Assembly (NCBI RefSeq): GCF_007751715.1
Contig: NZ_CP036292.1
Coordinates: 6,827,339 to 6,891,338, forward strand
From: Rosistilla oblonga
Lineage (GTDB): Bacteria; Planctomycetota; Planctomycetia; Pirellulales; Pirellulaceae
Direction: 5' to 3'
DNA length: 64,000 nucleotides
The position numbers and the translations under genes were made by a program. Positions 42,809-51,986 of the stretch are shown here, piece by piece. Each line of letters starts with the position of its first letter. Position 1 is the first letter of the stretch. A model generated the notes under the pieces. It was not told where the DNA came from, ran no database searches, and saw only the letters and a list, made by a program, of their open reading frames with translations.

Positions 42809-43944
42809 TCTGGTTTATCCAAAACAACGGCACATCCCATCCCACCACCGACACACAGCGTCGCCAGCCCGCGTCGGGGCCGGCGGTGTGCCAGATGGAC
42901 GATCAACCGCGCTCCGCTGGCACCAATCGGATGCCCCAATGCGATCGCGCCGCCGTCACAGTTGACCTGGGCTTCATCTAGTTTCAATTCACGCATACAA
43001 GCCAGCGACTGCGCCGCAAAAGCTTCATTTAATTCGATCGCATCAAACGACTGCGGATCGACGCCCAGTTTTCGCACCGCGTGAACCGGACCGAGCCCCA
43101 TCAATTCAGGCTCGCAGCCCGCGACGGCGCTGGCTGTCAGAACCATCATCGGTTCCAAGCCGCACTGGCGTCCCCAGTCTTCGTCGCACAACAGCAACAT
43201 CGCCGCGCCGTCGTTGATTCCCGAAGCGTTCCCCGCGGTCACGGTGCCATCGCTTTGGAACGCTGGCGACATTTTAGCCAGCTGTTCGACAGTCGTTCCC
43301 GGCCGCGGATGTTCGTCTTCGACGCAGCCATCAACAGCGACGATCTCGTCGGCGAATCGCCCCGCCTGCTGCGCCGCGGCGTACATCGCTTGGCTGCGAA
43401 CCGCAAACTCGTCTTGCGCCGCGCGGGAGACCTCGTACTTGGCCGCCAACCGCTCGGCGGTTTGGCCCATGTGATCGCCGCTGAACGCGTCGGTCAGCCC
43501 GTCGCGCAACACCGAATCGACAAGCACCGCGTCGCCCAACTTGTATCCCCTGCGGGCCCGCTGCATCAAGTGGGGTGCGTTGGACATCGATTCGGTCCCG
43601 CCGCACAAAACCATTTTGGCCGATCCGTTCTGAATCGCTTGAGCCGCCAGGATCACCGCCTGCATCCCCGAACCGCACATCATATTGACCGTGAAGGCGG
43701 GCGTGCTGACCGGCAGCCCCAACCGCACGCCAACTTGCCGCGCGACGTTCATCCCCAGCCCCGCACTCAGCACATTGCCAACGATCACCGAGTCGATCCA
43801 ACCGGGATCGACCGATGCCACGACCTCGCGTCCGGCCGCGACAGCCAGATCGACCGCCGATTGTTTTGCCAACGCGCCGAGCAAGCGTCCCTGCGGAGTC
43901 CGCTTCGCTGCGACGATCCATACCGTTTTTTCAGACTTCTCCAT
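42805..43944 (-). CDS. Acetyl-CoA acetyltransferase (thiolase)
   Basis: 379 residues, full length. The nucleophile Cys is in N-M-M-C-G-S-G-M-Q-A, the second catalytic set N-E-A-F-A-A-Q, G-G-A-I-A-L-G-H-P-I-G-A-S-G and C-V-G-G-G-M-G. It cleaves acetoacetyl-CoA to two acetyl-CoA in this context. It is the first gene of the five-gene minus-strand operon, overlapping the ligase by 4 bp. Confidence 0.94.
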   Translation of the reverse strand: MEKSEKTVWIVAAKRTPQGRLLGALAKQSAVDLAVAAGREVVASVDPGWIDSVIVGNVLSAGLGMNVARQVGVRLGLPVSTPAFTVNMMCGSGMQAVILAAQAIQNGSAKMVLCGGTESMSNAPHLMQRARRGYKLGDAVLVDSVLRDGLTDAFSGDHMGQTAERLAAKYEVSRAAQDEFAVRSQAMYAAAQQAGRFADEIVAVDGCVEDEHPRPGTTVEQLAKMSPAFQSDGTVTAGNASGINDGAAMLLLCDEDWGRQCGLEPMMVLTASAVAGCEPELMGLGPVHAVRKLGVDPQSFDAIELNEAFAAQSLACMRELKLDEAQVNCDGGAIALGHPIGASGARLIVHLAHRRPRRGLATLCVGGGMGCAVVLDKPE

Positions 43945-43948
43945 CCGA

Positions 43949-44839
43949 CTACTTCTTCCCTATTGTTTCACGTACGAATTCGGAGGCTCGCTTGCCAGCA
44001 TCTCCACCGGCTCCCGCAACTCCATGATTGGCTCCCGGCACCACAACAAGTGCCGCTGTGACACCTGCTTCTTGTAATTGTTTGTCCATCCGCCGGGCAT
44101 GTTTGATCGGCACGATATCGTCCGCATCGCCGTGGACCTGCATGATCGGCGGATCGTCGCTGCTGACAAAGCTGATCGGCGAGACGTCTTTCATTTTGTC
44201 GGCATCCATTTCGGCAACCGCCGTTCCCGGTTGATAGCCCAGCAATTGTCGGTAGGCGGGATGTTTGTGTTCGATATCGGACAACAGCGACCAATCGGTG
44301 GGGCCAGCAAAACTGACAGCGCACGCCACGCGTGACGACTGTTTTTTAATCGGATCGGTCGCCTGGGCATCGGCCACATCGTCGTGCAATGCAACCCACA
44401 GCGAAAGGTGTCCGCCAGCCGATCCGCCGGTCACGCCGATCCGATCGGGATCGATGTTCCACGCTGCGGCGTTGCTACGGACAAACTGAATCGCTCGCAA
44501 GCAGTCGTCGGTCTGGGCCGGATGGGGCGCGACGTCGGTGAATCGGTATTCGACCGAGACGACTGAGAGCCAACCCTGCGCGACTGCGTTACTGAGCCAT
44601 TGAGGCAAGCGATTCTTCGAACCTCCCCGCCAACCGCCGCCATGGATGTAGACCATCGCCGGGACCGGCGTTTCCGACTTCGCCAGATAGACATCCAACC
44701 GCTGCGACGCGTGCTGGTCGTCGTAGGCGAGATCGCGATGCGTCGGCGGAATCTGCTGGCAACTGGCCGTCATCGGCACGAGAACCAACAGCAACAACGG
44801 TAAACCAATCGACAGCGAGAGTCTCTGGAATCGACGCAT
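43949..44839 (-). CDS. Secreted alpha/beta-hydrolase, BD-FAE/carboxylesterase type
   Basis: 296 residues from ATG at 44839, giving a signal peptide (L-S-L-S-I-G-L-P-L-L-L-L-V-L-V-P). The oxyanion H-G-G-G-W, nucleophile elbow G-G-S-A-G-G-H, catalytic Asp in H-G-D-A-D-D-I-V-P and His in G-A-N-H-G complete the triad. Such periplasmic esterases deacylate carbohydrates or other esters. It is just upstream of the ketone-body operon with a 4-bp gap to the thiolase, so it may head the same transcript. Confidence 0.85.
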   Translation of the reverse strand: MRRFQRLSLSIGLPLLLLVLVPMTASCQQIPPTHRDLAYDDQHASQRLDVYLAKSETPVPAMVYIHGGGWRGGSKNRLPQWLSNAVAQGWLSVVSVEYRFTDVAPHPAQTDDCLRAIQFVRSNAAAWNIDPDRIGVTGGSAGGHLSLWVALHDDVADAQATDPIKKQSSRVACAVSFAGPTDWSLLSDIEHKHPAYRQLLGYQPGTAVAEMDADKMKDVSPISFVSSDDPPIMQVHGDADDIVPIKHARRMDKQLQEAGVTAALVVVPGANHGVAGAGGDAGKRASEFVRETIGKK

Positions 44840-45109
44840 CGTTTTTGCCTTGAGGGAGGTGGGGTGGAGAGAGTGGACGGATGATTGTAACTGGAGGGAG
44901 GGGAACAAGAAACGCGTCGGTCGCACTGCATACCAGGCCGACTGACAAACAATGGTTCCCTTGCCCAACGTCGCTCATTATTATGACGGGTCCTCAACTT
45001 GCGATCCTCCACCACGGCGACTGCTGTCCAGGCGATGCCGCCTACGTGGGGGGATCCCATCCGTTCCCCTTCACTCCGCCGCACGCAGCGGTGGCAACCG
45101 AAACAAACC

Positions 45110-45487
45110 ATGACCAAAAAGCAGCGGATCCCGCACAAATTCCAACCGTGGATCGCCGTCCGCAAAAAGTATCGGCTGACCGACGCGCAGGTCCAGATGG
45201 CCCGCGAACTGGGGCTGAGTCCGAAGCGATTCAGCAACTACGCCGACCGCAAGGATCAGCCTTGGAAGCTGCCGTTGCCCGAATTCATTGAAGCCCTGTA
45301 CGAAAAGCAGTTCGGCCGCGTCGCCCCCGAAGTCGTGCTGACGATCGAAGCGATGGCCGCCGAACACCAAGCCCGCCGCGAAGCCAAGAAGCTGGCAAAA
45401 CAGGAAGCCTTGGCGCAAGAAGAATCGCAAACGGAAGAAGCCGCCGCCACGGACGAACCGGCATCGCCTGAAGCCGACGATCAATAA
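45110..45487 (+). CDS. Conserved hypothetical protein with an acidic tail
   Basis: 125 residues from ATG at 45110; longer reading upstream is not supported. Basic N-terminus with W-I-A-V-R-K-K-Y-R-L-T-D-A-Q-V-Q-M-A-R-E-L-G-L-S-P, a helix-turn-helix-like stretch, then K-L-P-L-P-E-F-I-E-A-L-Y-E-K-Q-F-G. The last 35 residues are Glu/Ala-rich. I do not recognise the family; a nucleic-acid-binding role is possible. Confidence 0.65.
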   Translation: MTKKQRIPHKFQPWIAVRKKYRLTDAQVQMARELGLSPKRFSNYADRKDQPWKLPLPEFIEALYEKQFGRVAPEVVLTIEAMAAEHQARREAKKLAKQEALAQEESQTEEAAATDEPASPEADDQ

Positions 45488-45600
45488 AGGCACTCAAGCG
45501 AAAAGGAAAAAGTGGCAAATCACAACTCGCCCCTACCACGATCGCTAAGTCGCTGCCGGATGCATCCGACAGCTTGATCGCGACGACCGCTCGGAAATTC

Positions 45601-46371
45601 CTAAACGCTGGCGGTGGTCTTCACGGGGCCGGGGAAGAAGGCATTCGTTCGGGCGACGTATTCTGCGTAGCCCGGCTTCGACGTCGACAACTTCGTCTCC
45701 AGCAAAGTCACGCCCGAGACACGCATCAGCAGCAGCGACATCAATAGCGGAGCGATGATCGTCCACCAAGCGGCGGTCAGAGAGAGGCTGACCAGAAACA
45801 AGCCCCACCAAACCAGGAAGTCGCCGAAATAGTTGGGGTGCCGCGTGTACCGCCACAAGCCGCTGTCGAGCACTTTTCCCTTGTTGCCCGGGGCGGCTTT
45901 AAAACGAGCCAACTGCCAATCGCCTACCGATTCGAAGCACAGCCCCGCAGCCCAAACGATCACGCCAACAACTTTCAGCCAGACCAGATTGCGGTCAGCC
46001 AACGCCGTTCCGATCTGAATCGGCAGCGCAACGACAAACATCACCACGCCCTGCAATCCAAAGACTGTCAGCAGACTGATCCACGCAAAGGCCGATCCCC
46101 ACTTCGCCCGCATCTCCCGATAGCGATAATCTTCGGGTTGACCATGATTACGCCAGAACAAGTAGCCGCTGAGCCGCACGCCCCACAGCGTTGTCAGCAC
46201 GGGCAACAACCAATAGGCCGAATCGCGATCGGCGATCCAATACGCCGTCCATGCGACCAGCACAAAGCCGATCCCCCAGCCGATATCGACGATGCTGGCA
46301 TCGCGTTTCCACAGACTCAGCAACCAGATCGCGAGCATCAGACAGGCGATCGCGGCGGCACTGGCGAGCAT
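45601..46371 (-). CDS. DUF1295 membrane protein (steroid 5-alpha-reductase-like)
   Basis: 256 residues from ATG at 46371, avoiding overlap with the preceding gene. About six membrane helices; S-I-V-D-I-G-W-G-I-G-F, R-L-S-G-Y-L-F-W-R-N-H-G-Q-P-E-D-Y-R-Y and Y-T-R-H-P-N-Y-F-G-D-F are the DUF1295/ERG4-like signature of NADPH-dependent double-bond reductases. It is the last gene of the lipid-modification operon, 22 bp after a methyltransferase. Confidence 0.88.
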   Translation of the reverse strand: MLASAAAIACLMLAIWLLSLWKRDASIVDIGWGIGFVLVAWTAYWIADRDSAYWLLPVLTTLWGVRLSGYLFWRNHGQPEDYRYREMRAKWGSAFAWISLLTVFGLQGVVMFVVALPIQIGTALADRNLVWLKVVGVIVWAAGLCFESVGDWQLARFKAAPGNKGKVLDSGLWRYTRHPNYFGDFLVWWGLFLVSLSLTAAWWTIIAPLLMSLLLMRVSGVTLLETKLSTSKPGYAEYVARTNAFFPGPVKTTASV

Positions 46372-46393
46372 GACGTTTAACAATGGATTGTGC

Positions 46394-47470
46394 TCATCGT
46401 TCGAACAGATAATGGGAAACGAACCACTCGTTGCCGCCGTTGAAAGCAAACAACTCCTCGCACGCCATAAAGAACATTCGCCAGCGATTCTGCCACATGA
46501 TCGCGTGGTCCTCGCCGTAGGTCTGTTTCAGAATCGGTAATAGCGACTCGCTGCAGCGGTCGTGATTCTCCAGCCACGCCCGACTTGTCTTCGCATAATG
46601 CATGCCGCTCCATCGCGATTTGGAGGCCAAGGTCAATCGCGAGCCGACGCTCTCCAGCAGGTTCTCGCAGGGCATCATTCCGCCGGTGAAGAAGTAGCGT
46701 CCCATCCAATTCTGCTCGCCGTCGGAACGGAACAGATACGGGGTTCGCTTGTGACAAAAGATGTGCACAAACAGCTTCCCGTCGGGGACCAGCCAGTCGT
46801 GGATCCGGTCCATCAACTTGCGGTGGTTCCGCATGTGTTCGAACATTTCGACCGAGACGACGCGGTCGAAACTATCGCCCGGTTGGAAGTGATTGATGTC
46901 GACGGTAAGCACTTCCAAATTCGTGAGCCCCGCTTCGCGAGCTCGAGCGGTGATGAACTCCCGCTGCGAATGGGAATTCGAAACCGCAGTGACCTGGCTG
47001 TTCGGATAATGTTCCGCCATCCACAACGACAGCGATCCCCATCCGCACCCAAGCTCCAAGATGCTCATGCCATCTTCCAACTGCGCGTTCTCACTCGTTT
47101 CGCGCAACGCCTGCTCCTCCGCCTGCTGCAGTGAAAGAATGCCTTCGGTCCAGCGGCAGCAACTGTACTTCAAACGCGGCCCCAACACCTGCCGAAAGAA
47201 CGCCGCCGGGACTTCGTAATGCTGATCGTTTGCCTTCTCCGGCACGACGGCGATCGGTTGCGGACGCGTCGCTCGCAGAAAGGCTTCACAGTCGCTGTCG
47301 TCGGCGAGTTCATGAAGGTCGCGCAGCCGCGAACGCAGCAACCGCCGGATGCCAGCCCGCAGCAGCGGATCGGGCAACCAACCGGCTTCCGCCTTCCGCG
47401 TCACGAATCCGAAGAACGACTGCAGGGTGCTCTCGTCGGTCGCCGGATCTATCGCTTCGGTTTGTCCCAC
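46394..47470 (-). CDS. Cyclopropane-fatty-acid-synthase-like methyltransferase (second)
   Basis: 358 residues from GTG at 47470, which overlaps the preceding gene by 22 bp; a longer start at 47539 would overlap by 91 bp. Motif I is L-E-L-G-C-G-W-G-S-L, and S-V-E-M-F-E-H-M-R-N is the CFA-type active-site region. N-D-Q-H-Y-E-V-P-A-A-F-F is near the lipid-binding helix. This subclass differs from true CfaA and is commonly found beside DUF1295 and DUF1365 genes. It should methylate unsaturated lipid chains with S-adenosylmethionine. Confidence 0.85.
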   Translation of the reverse strand: MGQTEAIDPATDESTLQSFFGFVTRKAEAGWLPDPLLRAGIRRLLRSRLRDLHELADDSDCEAFLRATRPQPIAVVPEKANDQHYEVPAAFFRQVLGPRLKYSCCRWTEGILSLQQAEEQALRETSENAQLEDGMSILELGCGWGSLSLWMAEHYPNSQVTAVSNSHSQREFITARAREAGLTNLEVLTVDINHFQPGDSFDRVVSVEMFEHMRNHRKLMDRIHDWLVPDGKLFVHIFCHKRTPYLFRSDGEQNWMGRYFFTGGMMPCENLLESVGSRLTLASKSRWSGMHYAKTSRAWLENHDRCSESLLPILKQTYGEDHAIMWQNRWRMFFMACEELFAFNGGNEWFVSHYLFER

Positions 47471-48690
47471 ACAACTTGAACAACTCGAACCGCCTGTTCG
47501 CTGAACGCCGCTTCGCAATAACACAAATAGTACTCCCACATCCGAATAAAACGATCATCGAAGCCAAGTCGCCGCACATCATCTAACCGCCGCATGAACC
47601 GCTGTCGCCAAGCATGCAGCGTGCGAGCGTAATGCGGCGAGAGATCCTCGACCGTATGCAGCCGCAGATCGGTCGTCTGGCCAACCGCCTGTTGCATCGC
47701 AGCGACCGACGGCAGGAAGCCGCCCGGAAAGATGTACTTCTGAATAAAATCGACGCCCTGGCGATAGGCGTCGTATCGCGATTCGGGCATCACGATCCCC
47801 TGCAGCACAAACCGACCGCCGGGCTTCAACAGACTGCCGCATCGCTCGAAATAGGTCTTCAGAAATCGCTCGCCCACCGCTTCGATCATCTCGATCGAAA
47901 CCAGTTTGTCGTAGCGGCCGACGAGATCGCGGTAGTCGCTGTCGAGCAGTTCGACGCGATCGGCGATCCCGGCCGCTTCAAATCGCTGGCCAGCTTTTTG
48001 GTACTGAGCCGACGAGATCGTTGTCGTCGTTAATCGAACGTCATAGTTCTGGGCCGCATGCAACGCAAAACCGCCCCATCCGGTCCCGATCTCCAGCACA
48101 TGATCCCGCGGCTGCAGATCCAATTTCTCGCAGATCCGCTGCAGCTTCGCCTCGGACGCCTCACGCAGCGAAAACGAATCCTCAGCGAAGTAGGCCGACG
48201 AATACATCCCTGTCGAATCGAGGAACAAGTCGAAGAATTCGTTGCTCAGATCGTAATGCGCCGCGATGTTTCGGCGACTGCCTCGCAAAGTGTTGCTTGC
48301 CAATTGATGCGAATACCGGGCAGCGTGACGCGTCAGCTTGGCGATCCACGACGTATCGCCAGACGCCTGGCGGTCGTTGCGATACAGGATCCGCAGCAAC
48401 GTCGTCAGGTCATCGGTCTGCCAGTGATTGCGAAGGTAAGATTCGGCGAACCCCAGCGATCCGCCGGTTGCCAATTGAGAATAGAAGTCGGGCTCGAGGA
48501 CATTCAGACTGGCCTGCAAACCATCCTCCGCCGTCGTCCCGAGCACACGCTGTTGGTGGCTGTCGGAAAAACGGACGACGCCTCCGTCGGCGGTCGAAAG
48601 CCAGTCGAGCATCTTGCCGCGAGCCGAGCGTTGCAGCCAGGAGAGCGAAGGGGCCGCGGGATGTGGAATCGTGGTTGCTGTTGTGCTCAT
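47449..48690 (-). CDS. Cyclopropane-fatty-acyl-phospholipid synthase family protein
   Basis: 413 residues from ATG at 48690, overlapping DUF1365 by ATGA. Motif I is [10 protein letters not shown], followed by [10 protein letters not shown] and [31 protein letters not shown] is the conserved lipid-site helix. It transfers a methyl or methylene group to acyl-chain double bonds. The pair of CFA-like enzymes in one operon is unusual outside stress-lipid clusters. Confidence 0.9.
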   Translation of the reverse strand: MSTTATTIPHPAAPSLSWLQRSARGKMLDWLSTADGGVVRFSDSHQQRVLGTTAEDGLQASLNVLEPDFYSQLATGGSLGFAESYLRNHWQTDDLTTLLRILYRNDRQASGDTSWIAKLTRHAARYSHQLASNTLRGSRRNIAAHYDLSNEFFDLFLDSTGMYSSAYFAEDSFSLREASEAKLQRICEKLDLQPRDHVLEIGTGWGGFALHAAQNYDVRLTTTTISSAQYQKAGQRFEAAGIADRVELLDSDYRDLVGRYDKLVSIEMIEAVGERFLKTYFERCGSLLKPGGRFVLQGIVMPESRYDAYRQGVDFIQKYIFPGGFLPSVAAMQQAVGQTTDLRLHTVEDLSPHYARTLHAWRQRFMRRLDDVRRLGFDDRFIRMWEYYLCYCEAAFSEQAVRVVQVVWDKPKR

Positions 48691-49544
48691 GAAGATGCCT
48701 CGCGATGGCGGCCTGGATGCGGAACAAACGGAACTTTTTTCCACCACAGTCGCAACGCCTGCCAATAGATCGCGGCGACCACTTGGCAGGTCATCAACGG
48801 AAAACGGACGACGGCCCAGACCAACCGGCGGTAGGAAAACGGTTGGCGTTTCAGTTGCAGTGTCGCATCAAAAACTTGCGTCGCTTCGTCGAAGTTTTCG
48901 ATCTGCACCGACAACTGCTGGGCCGGCGTGGAGATTCGCCAGCGATACATCATCTGCATCGGCATGAACGGCGAGACGTGGAACACTTTGCGGCATTGAT
49001 GGCGATGGATTCGTGAATCCCCATCGCACGGAATCACATAACAATGACGCTCGCCCCACGGCGTGTTGGTGACTTCGGCAACGATCGCTTGCAACCGTCG
49101 ACCGTCGGCGTGGTAGCAGAAGTAGAACGAGGCGGGATTAAACGACAGCCCGAAGAATCGCAGATGGGTCAGCAGACGAATCGGCCCGGTGATCGTCAGT
49201 CCAATCTGATCTTGAACCAAATCGCGGATGCAATCGGCCAGTGGACGCTCGGGATCGCCCATGTAGTCGCTGCGGCGAAAACGGAGCAGACTGAATCGTG
49301 AAGTGCTGCAGAACAATGGGAAGCGAAACAGCGAATTAACTTCGTCCAGATCGATCATCGCCAGGAACAACGAATAACAGAACTGGTGTCCGACGGGGAC
49401 GAAGCGGCGGTGCCGGATCGTACCGAAATACAGACAGCTCGATCGGGCTGGCGGCGACAAGTCGCTCGTCACCTCCGCGGCCGATTCAACTTCGAGTTCA
49501 CTCATCAGCGGGGCGTCGCTTGGAATGGCAGCCGATGCGTTCAC
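48687..49544 (-). CDS. DUF1365 protein
   Basis: 285 residues from GTG at 49544; the codon forms GTGA with the stop of the oxidoreductase and has GGAGGAAA about 6 nt upstream on its strand. Family landmarks are F-G-T-I-R-H-R-R-F-x-P, H-x-F-x-[20 protein letters not shown] and N-T-P-W-G-E-R. DUF1365 proteins always travel with CFA-like and FAD oxidoreductase genes, but their reaction is not established. An N-terminal acidic extension of ~35 residues is atypical. Confidence 0.88.
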   Translation of the reverse strand: MNASAAIPSDAPLMSELEVESAAEVTSDLSPPARSSCLYFGTIRHRRFVPVGHQFCYSLFLAMIDLDEVNSLFRFPLFCSTSRFSLLRFRRSDYMGDPERPLADCIRDLVQDQIGLTITGPIRLLTHLRFFGLSFNPASFYFCYHADGRRLQAIVAEVTNTPWGERHCYVIPCDGDSRIHRHQCRKVFHVSPFMPMQMMYRWRISTPAQQLSVQIENFDEATQVFDATLQLKRQPFSYRRLVWAVVRFPLMTCQVVAAIYWQALRLWWKKVPFVPHPGRHREASS

Positions 49545-50911
49545 GATGACTTTCCTCCACTGGCCACCGCCGCGGCCGCTGGTTGCGATCGCAACGAGGC
49601 GCCTGGCTTTTCAGCCGCCGGTTGTTCCGGAAGACGATGTTTGGTTTGCAGCGACCAATCGGGGATGCCAAACTCTCGGCAGACCGCCAAACCGCTGACC
49701 ACTCCGTCCTCGTGAAACCCGTTTCGCCAATAGGCTCCGCAAAACGAGGTCCTACGGCGGCGAATGACTTCGCGGTGCCGCTTCTGAACCGCCGCGCGTT
49801 GAACCGTAAACAACGGGTGCGAATACTTGAACCGAGCGATCACCTTCTCCTCTGCGATTCGCTGATCTTCGTTTAACGTGACACAAAACGTCTGCGGCGA
49901 ATCGATCTGCTGCAACATATTCATGTTGTAGGTCAGCGTCGGCCGGTCGACTTGTGTTTTGGGAAGGTGGTAATTCCAACTGGCCCAAGCGCGGCGACGT
50001 TTGGGCAGCACGCGTTCATCGGTATGTAGAACTGCCGAGTTGTCGCTGTACGGAAACGCTGACAATAACTCCGTCTCCAGCGGATCGGCATCAGCCAGCA
50101 ACCGCAACGCTTGATCGCTGTGGCAAGCGAAAACGATCTCGTCGAAGATCTCCTCGCCCCCGCGAAAGCTTACTCGCACACCATCGGCTTGGCGGCTGAC
50201 CGATTCGACGGGGCAAGCCATGCGAATGTTGTGGCGGAACGGTTCGACTAACCTCTCGACATATCGCATCGATCCGCCGCGGATCACCTGCCACGTCGGC
50301 CGGTCTCGCAAACTCAACAGACCGTGATTGACGTAAAACTCGAGAATGAAACGGATCGGAAAGTTGGCGAAGTCGGCGCAGGGACAGGACCAAATCGCCG
50401 CTCCCATCGGCAACAGATACTGCTGTGCAAATTCATTCGAGTAGCGATGCTGGGCGAGGAACTGGCCGACCGTCTCGTTTTCGGTGACCGTTTCGAGATG
50501 CTGAGGCCCTTCGCGATTGAACCGCAAAATGTCGCGAAGCATCCGCAAGAAGGAGGGCCGCAGCAGATTTCGCCGCTGGGCGAAGACGCCGTTGAGCGAG
50601 GTGCCGTTGTATTCCAGACCAGTCCGCTCGCAACAGACACTAAAACTCATCGACGTCGGATCGGTCGGGACGTCCAGATCGCGAAGGATACGTGTGAAGT
50701 TGGGGTAGGTGCGGTCGTTGCAGACGATGAACCCGGTGTCGATTTGGTGGCGTTGTCGGCCGGTTTCCGCCGTTCCGACCTCGACCTCTTGCGTGTTGAC
50801 GTGTCCGCCCAAACGCCAATCGGCTTCGAAAACGACGACGTCGTGGATCGCGGAGAGCATTCGCGCTGCAACAAGTCCCGAGACTCCCGATCCGACGATG
50901 GCGATTCGCAC
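49541..50911 (-). CDS. FAD/NAD(P)-binding amine-oxidase-like oxidoreductase
   Basis: About 456 residues. The start is read as GTG at 50911, with GGAG 6 nt upstream; TTG at 50917 is two codons earlier. The N-terminal dinucleotide fold [16 protein letters not shown] is followed by [12 protein letters not shown] and D-T-G-F-I-V. The C-terminal [12 protein letters not shown] is typical of the DUF1365-linked group, where the enzyme likely oxidises or desaturates acyl chains. A low-complexity tail ends it. First gene of the lipid operon, divergent from the sigma factor. Confidence 0.88.
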   Translation of the reverse strand: MRIAIVGSGVSGLVAARMLSAIHDVVVFEADWRLGGHVNTQEVEVGTAETGRQRHQIDTGFIVCNDRTYPNFTRILRDLDVPTDPTSMSFSVCCERTGLEYNGTSLNGVFAQRRNLLRPSFLRMLRDILRFNREGPQHLETVTENETVGQFLAQHRYSNEFAQQYLLPMGAAIWSCPCADFANFPIRFILEFYVNHGLLSLRDRPTWQVIRGGSMRYVERLVEPFRHNIRMACPVESVSRQADGVRVSFRGGEEIFDEIVFACHSDQALRLLADADPLETELLSAFPYSDNSAVLHTDERVLPKRRRAWASWNYHLPKTQVDRPTLTYNMNMLQQIDSPQTFCVTLNEDQRIAEEKVIARFKYSHPLFTVQRAAVQKRHREVIRRRRTSFCGAYWRNGFHEDGVVSGLAVCREFGIPDWSLQTKHRLPEQPAAEKPGASLRSQPAAAAVASGGKSS

Positions 50912-50917
50912 ACTCAA

Positions 50918-51062
50918 CTCCGCTGAAATTTGCTGGCGTCACGCGATGATGCCGACACCCACTTCTTTGTAGAGCTAACTGCCGGATTGACCAATGAAAT
51001 TCTTGGTCCCGCCGAGAATCACTTTAGTTTTGTGGTCAATTCAACGCGTGCCGCTATAAAGG
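50918..51062. promoter_or_regulatory. Divergent promoter region of the lipid operon and sigma-factor gene
   Basis: A TATAAA at 51055-51060 is a plus-strand -10. ATTGACCA (50986-50993) is matched in inverted orientation by TTGGTC (51003-51008) and by TGGTCAAT (51033-51040), giving a triple half-site arrangement that could bind a regulator of both directions. Confidence 0.45.
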
Positions 51063-51986
51063 ATGCGGGGTCGAGAGTCGGCCGGCTCCCCCACTCCGTC
51101 AATCCACTTACTGGAAATCGACTTGGGCCGTTCAGAAATCGCTTACATTCCGAACGAAGACTTTGACACGGCGTCCGAACAAGACTTCGCCGAGATCGAT
51201 GGGCAGTTGTATGCTGACGAAGAGGAGTCCGGACGCAGTCGCCGCGATGCCGAAGCGTTCTTGATGGCGATCGAAGCGTCGCGATTGTTGACGGTCGAAG
51301 GCGAACGTTTTTTATTCAAGCGGTTGAACTTCCTGCGGTTCCGAGCCAACGCCTTGCAAGCGTCGCTGGGGCGTGGGCGAGCCGCTAGGCGGAGTCAGCA
51401 GGAGATCGATCGGCTGCTATCCGAAGCGAACCAGACACGCGATCAGATCGCTTGTGCGAATCTGCGGTTAGCCGCTTCGATCGTTCGCAAATATTCGAAC
51501 TCGCAAGACGATTTCGACGAGTTCCTGGCCGAAGCGAATGCGATTTTGCTGAACGCTGTCGACAAGTTTGATTACTCACGAGGTTATCGTTTCAGCACGT
51601 ACGCGACTCACGCGATCCAACGACATATTTACAGGTTGCTGCAGAAGACGCGGAAGGCTCGCGACCGCCAAACGGCCGACGGCAACGACCAGATCCTGCA
51701 GATCGAAGCCTCACCCTATGTCGGCGAAGCGGCTTGCGAAGACGCAGCCAAAGCGATGAAGAAGCTGATCGCTAGTTTTGATCGCGTGCTGGACGATCGC
51801 GAACAGGAAATCGTCCGCCGCCGGTTTGGGCTGAATGCATCGGGCAAAGGGGCGTCGATGCGAGCCATCGGCGACGATTTAGGGATCAGTAAAGAACGCG
51901 TCCGACAGCTCCTGAACAGTAGTATCGAAAAGCTGGCCAAAATCGCTGAGCCGCTGGAATCCATTCTTCAACAAGACCGTCCATGA
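51063..51986 (+). CDS. Sigma-70-family RNA polymerase sigma factor
   Basis: 307 residues as drawn, from ATG at 51063. That ATG is 3 nt after TATAAA, so translation may start downstream (TTG at 51123 is in frame). Region 2 is clear: N-L-R-L-A-A-S-I-V-R-K-Y, D-L-L-like E-A-N-A-I-L-L-N-A-V-D-K-F-D and G-Y-R-F-S-T-Y-A-T-H-A-I-Q-R. Region 4 has L-D-D-R-E-Q-E-I-V-R-R-R-F-G-L and I-G-D-D-L-G-I-S-K-E-R-V-R-Q-L. It is an RpoD/RpoH-like group rather than ECF. It overlaps the next gene by ATGA. Confidence 0.9.
   Translation: MRGRESAGSPTPSIHLLEIDLGRSEIAYIPNEDFDTASEQDFAEIDGQLYADEEESGRSRRDAEAFLMAIEASRLLTVEGERFLFKRLNFLRFRANALQASLGRGRAARRSQQEIDRLLSEANQTRDQIACANLRLAASIVRKYSNSQDDFDEFLAEANAILLNAVDKFDYSRGYRFSTYATHAIQRHIYRLLQKTRKARDRQTADGNDQILQIEASPYVGEAACEDAAKAMKKLIASFDRVLDDREQEIVRRRFGLNASGKGASMRAIGDDLGISKERVRQLLNSSIEKLAKIAEPLESILQQDRP

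Noticed and set aside
40976-43084. 702-codon plus-strand frame opposite the ligase gene
   Set aside because: Its composition (Arg/His/Asp-rich) is typical for the antisense of a GC-rich gene; no family resemblance.
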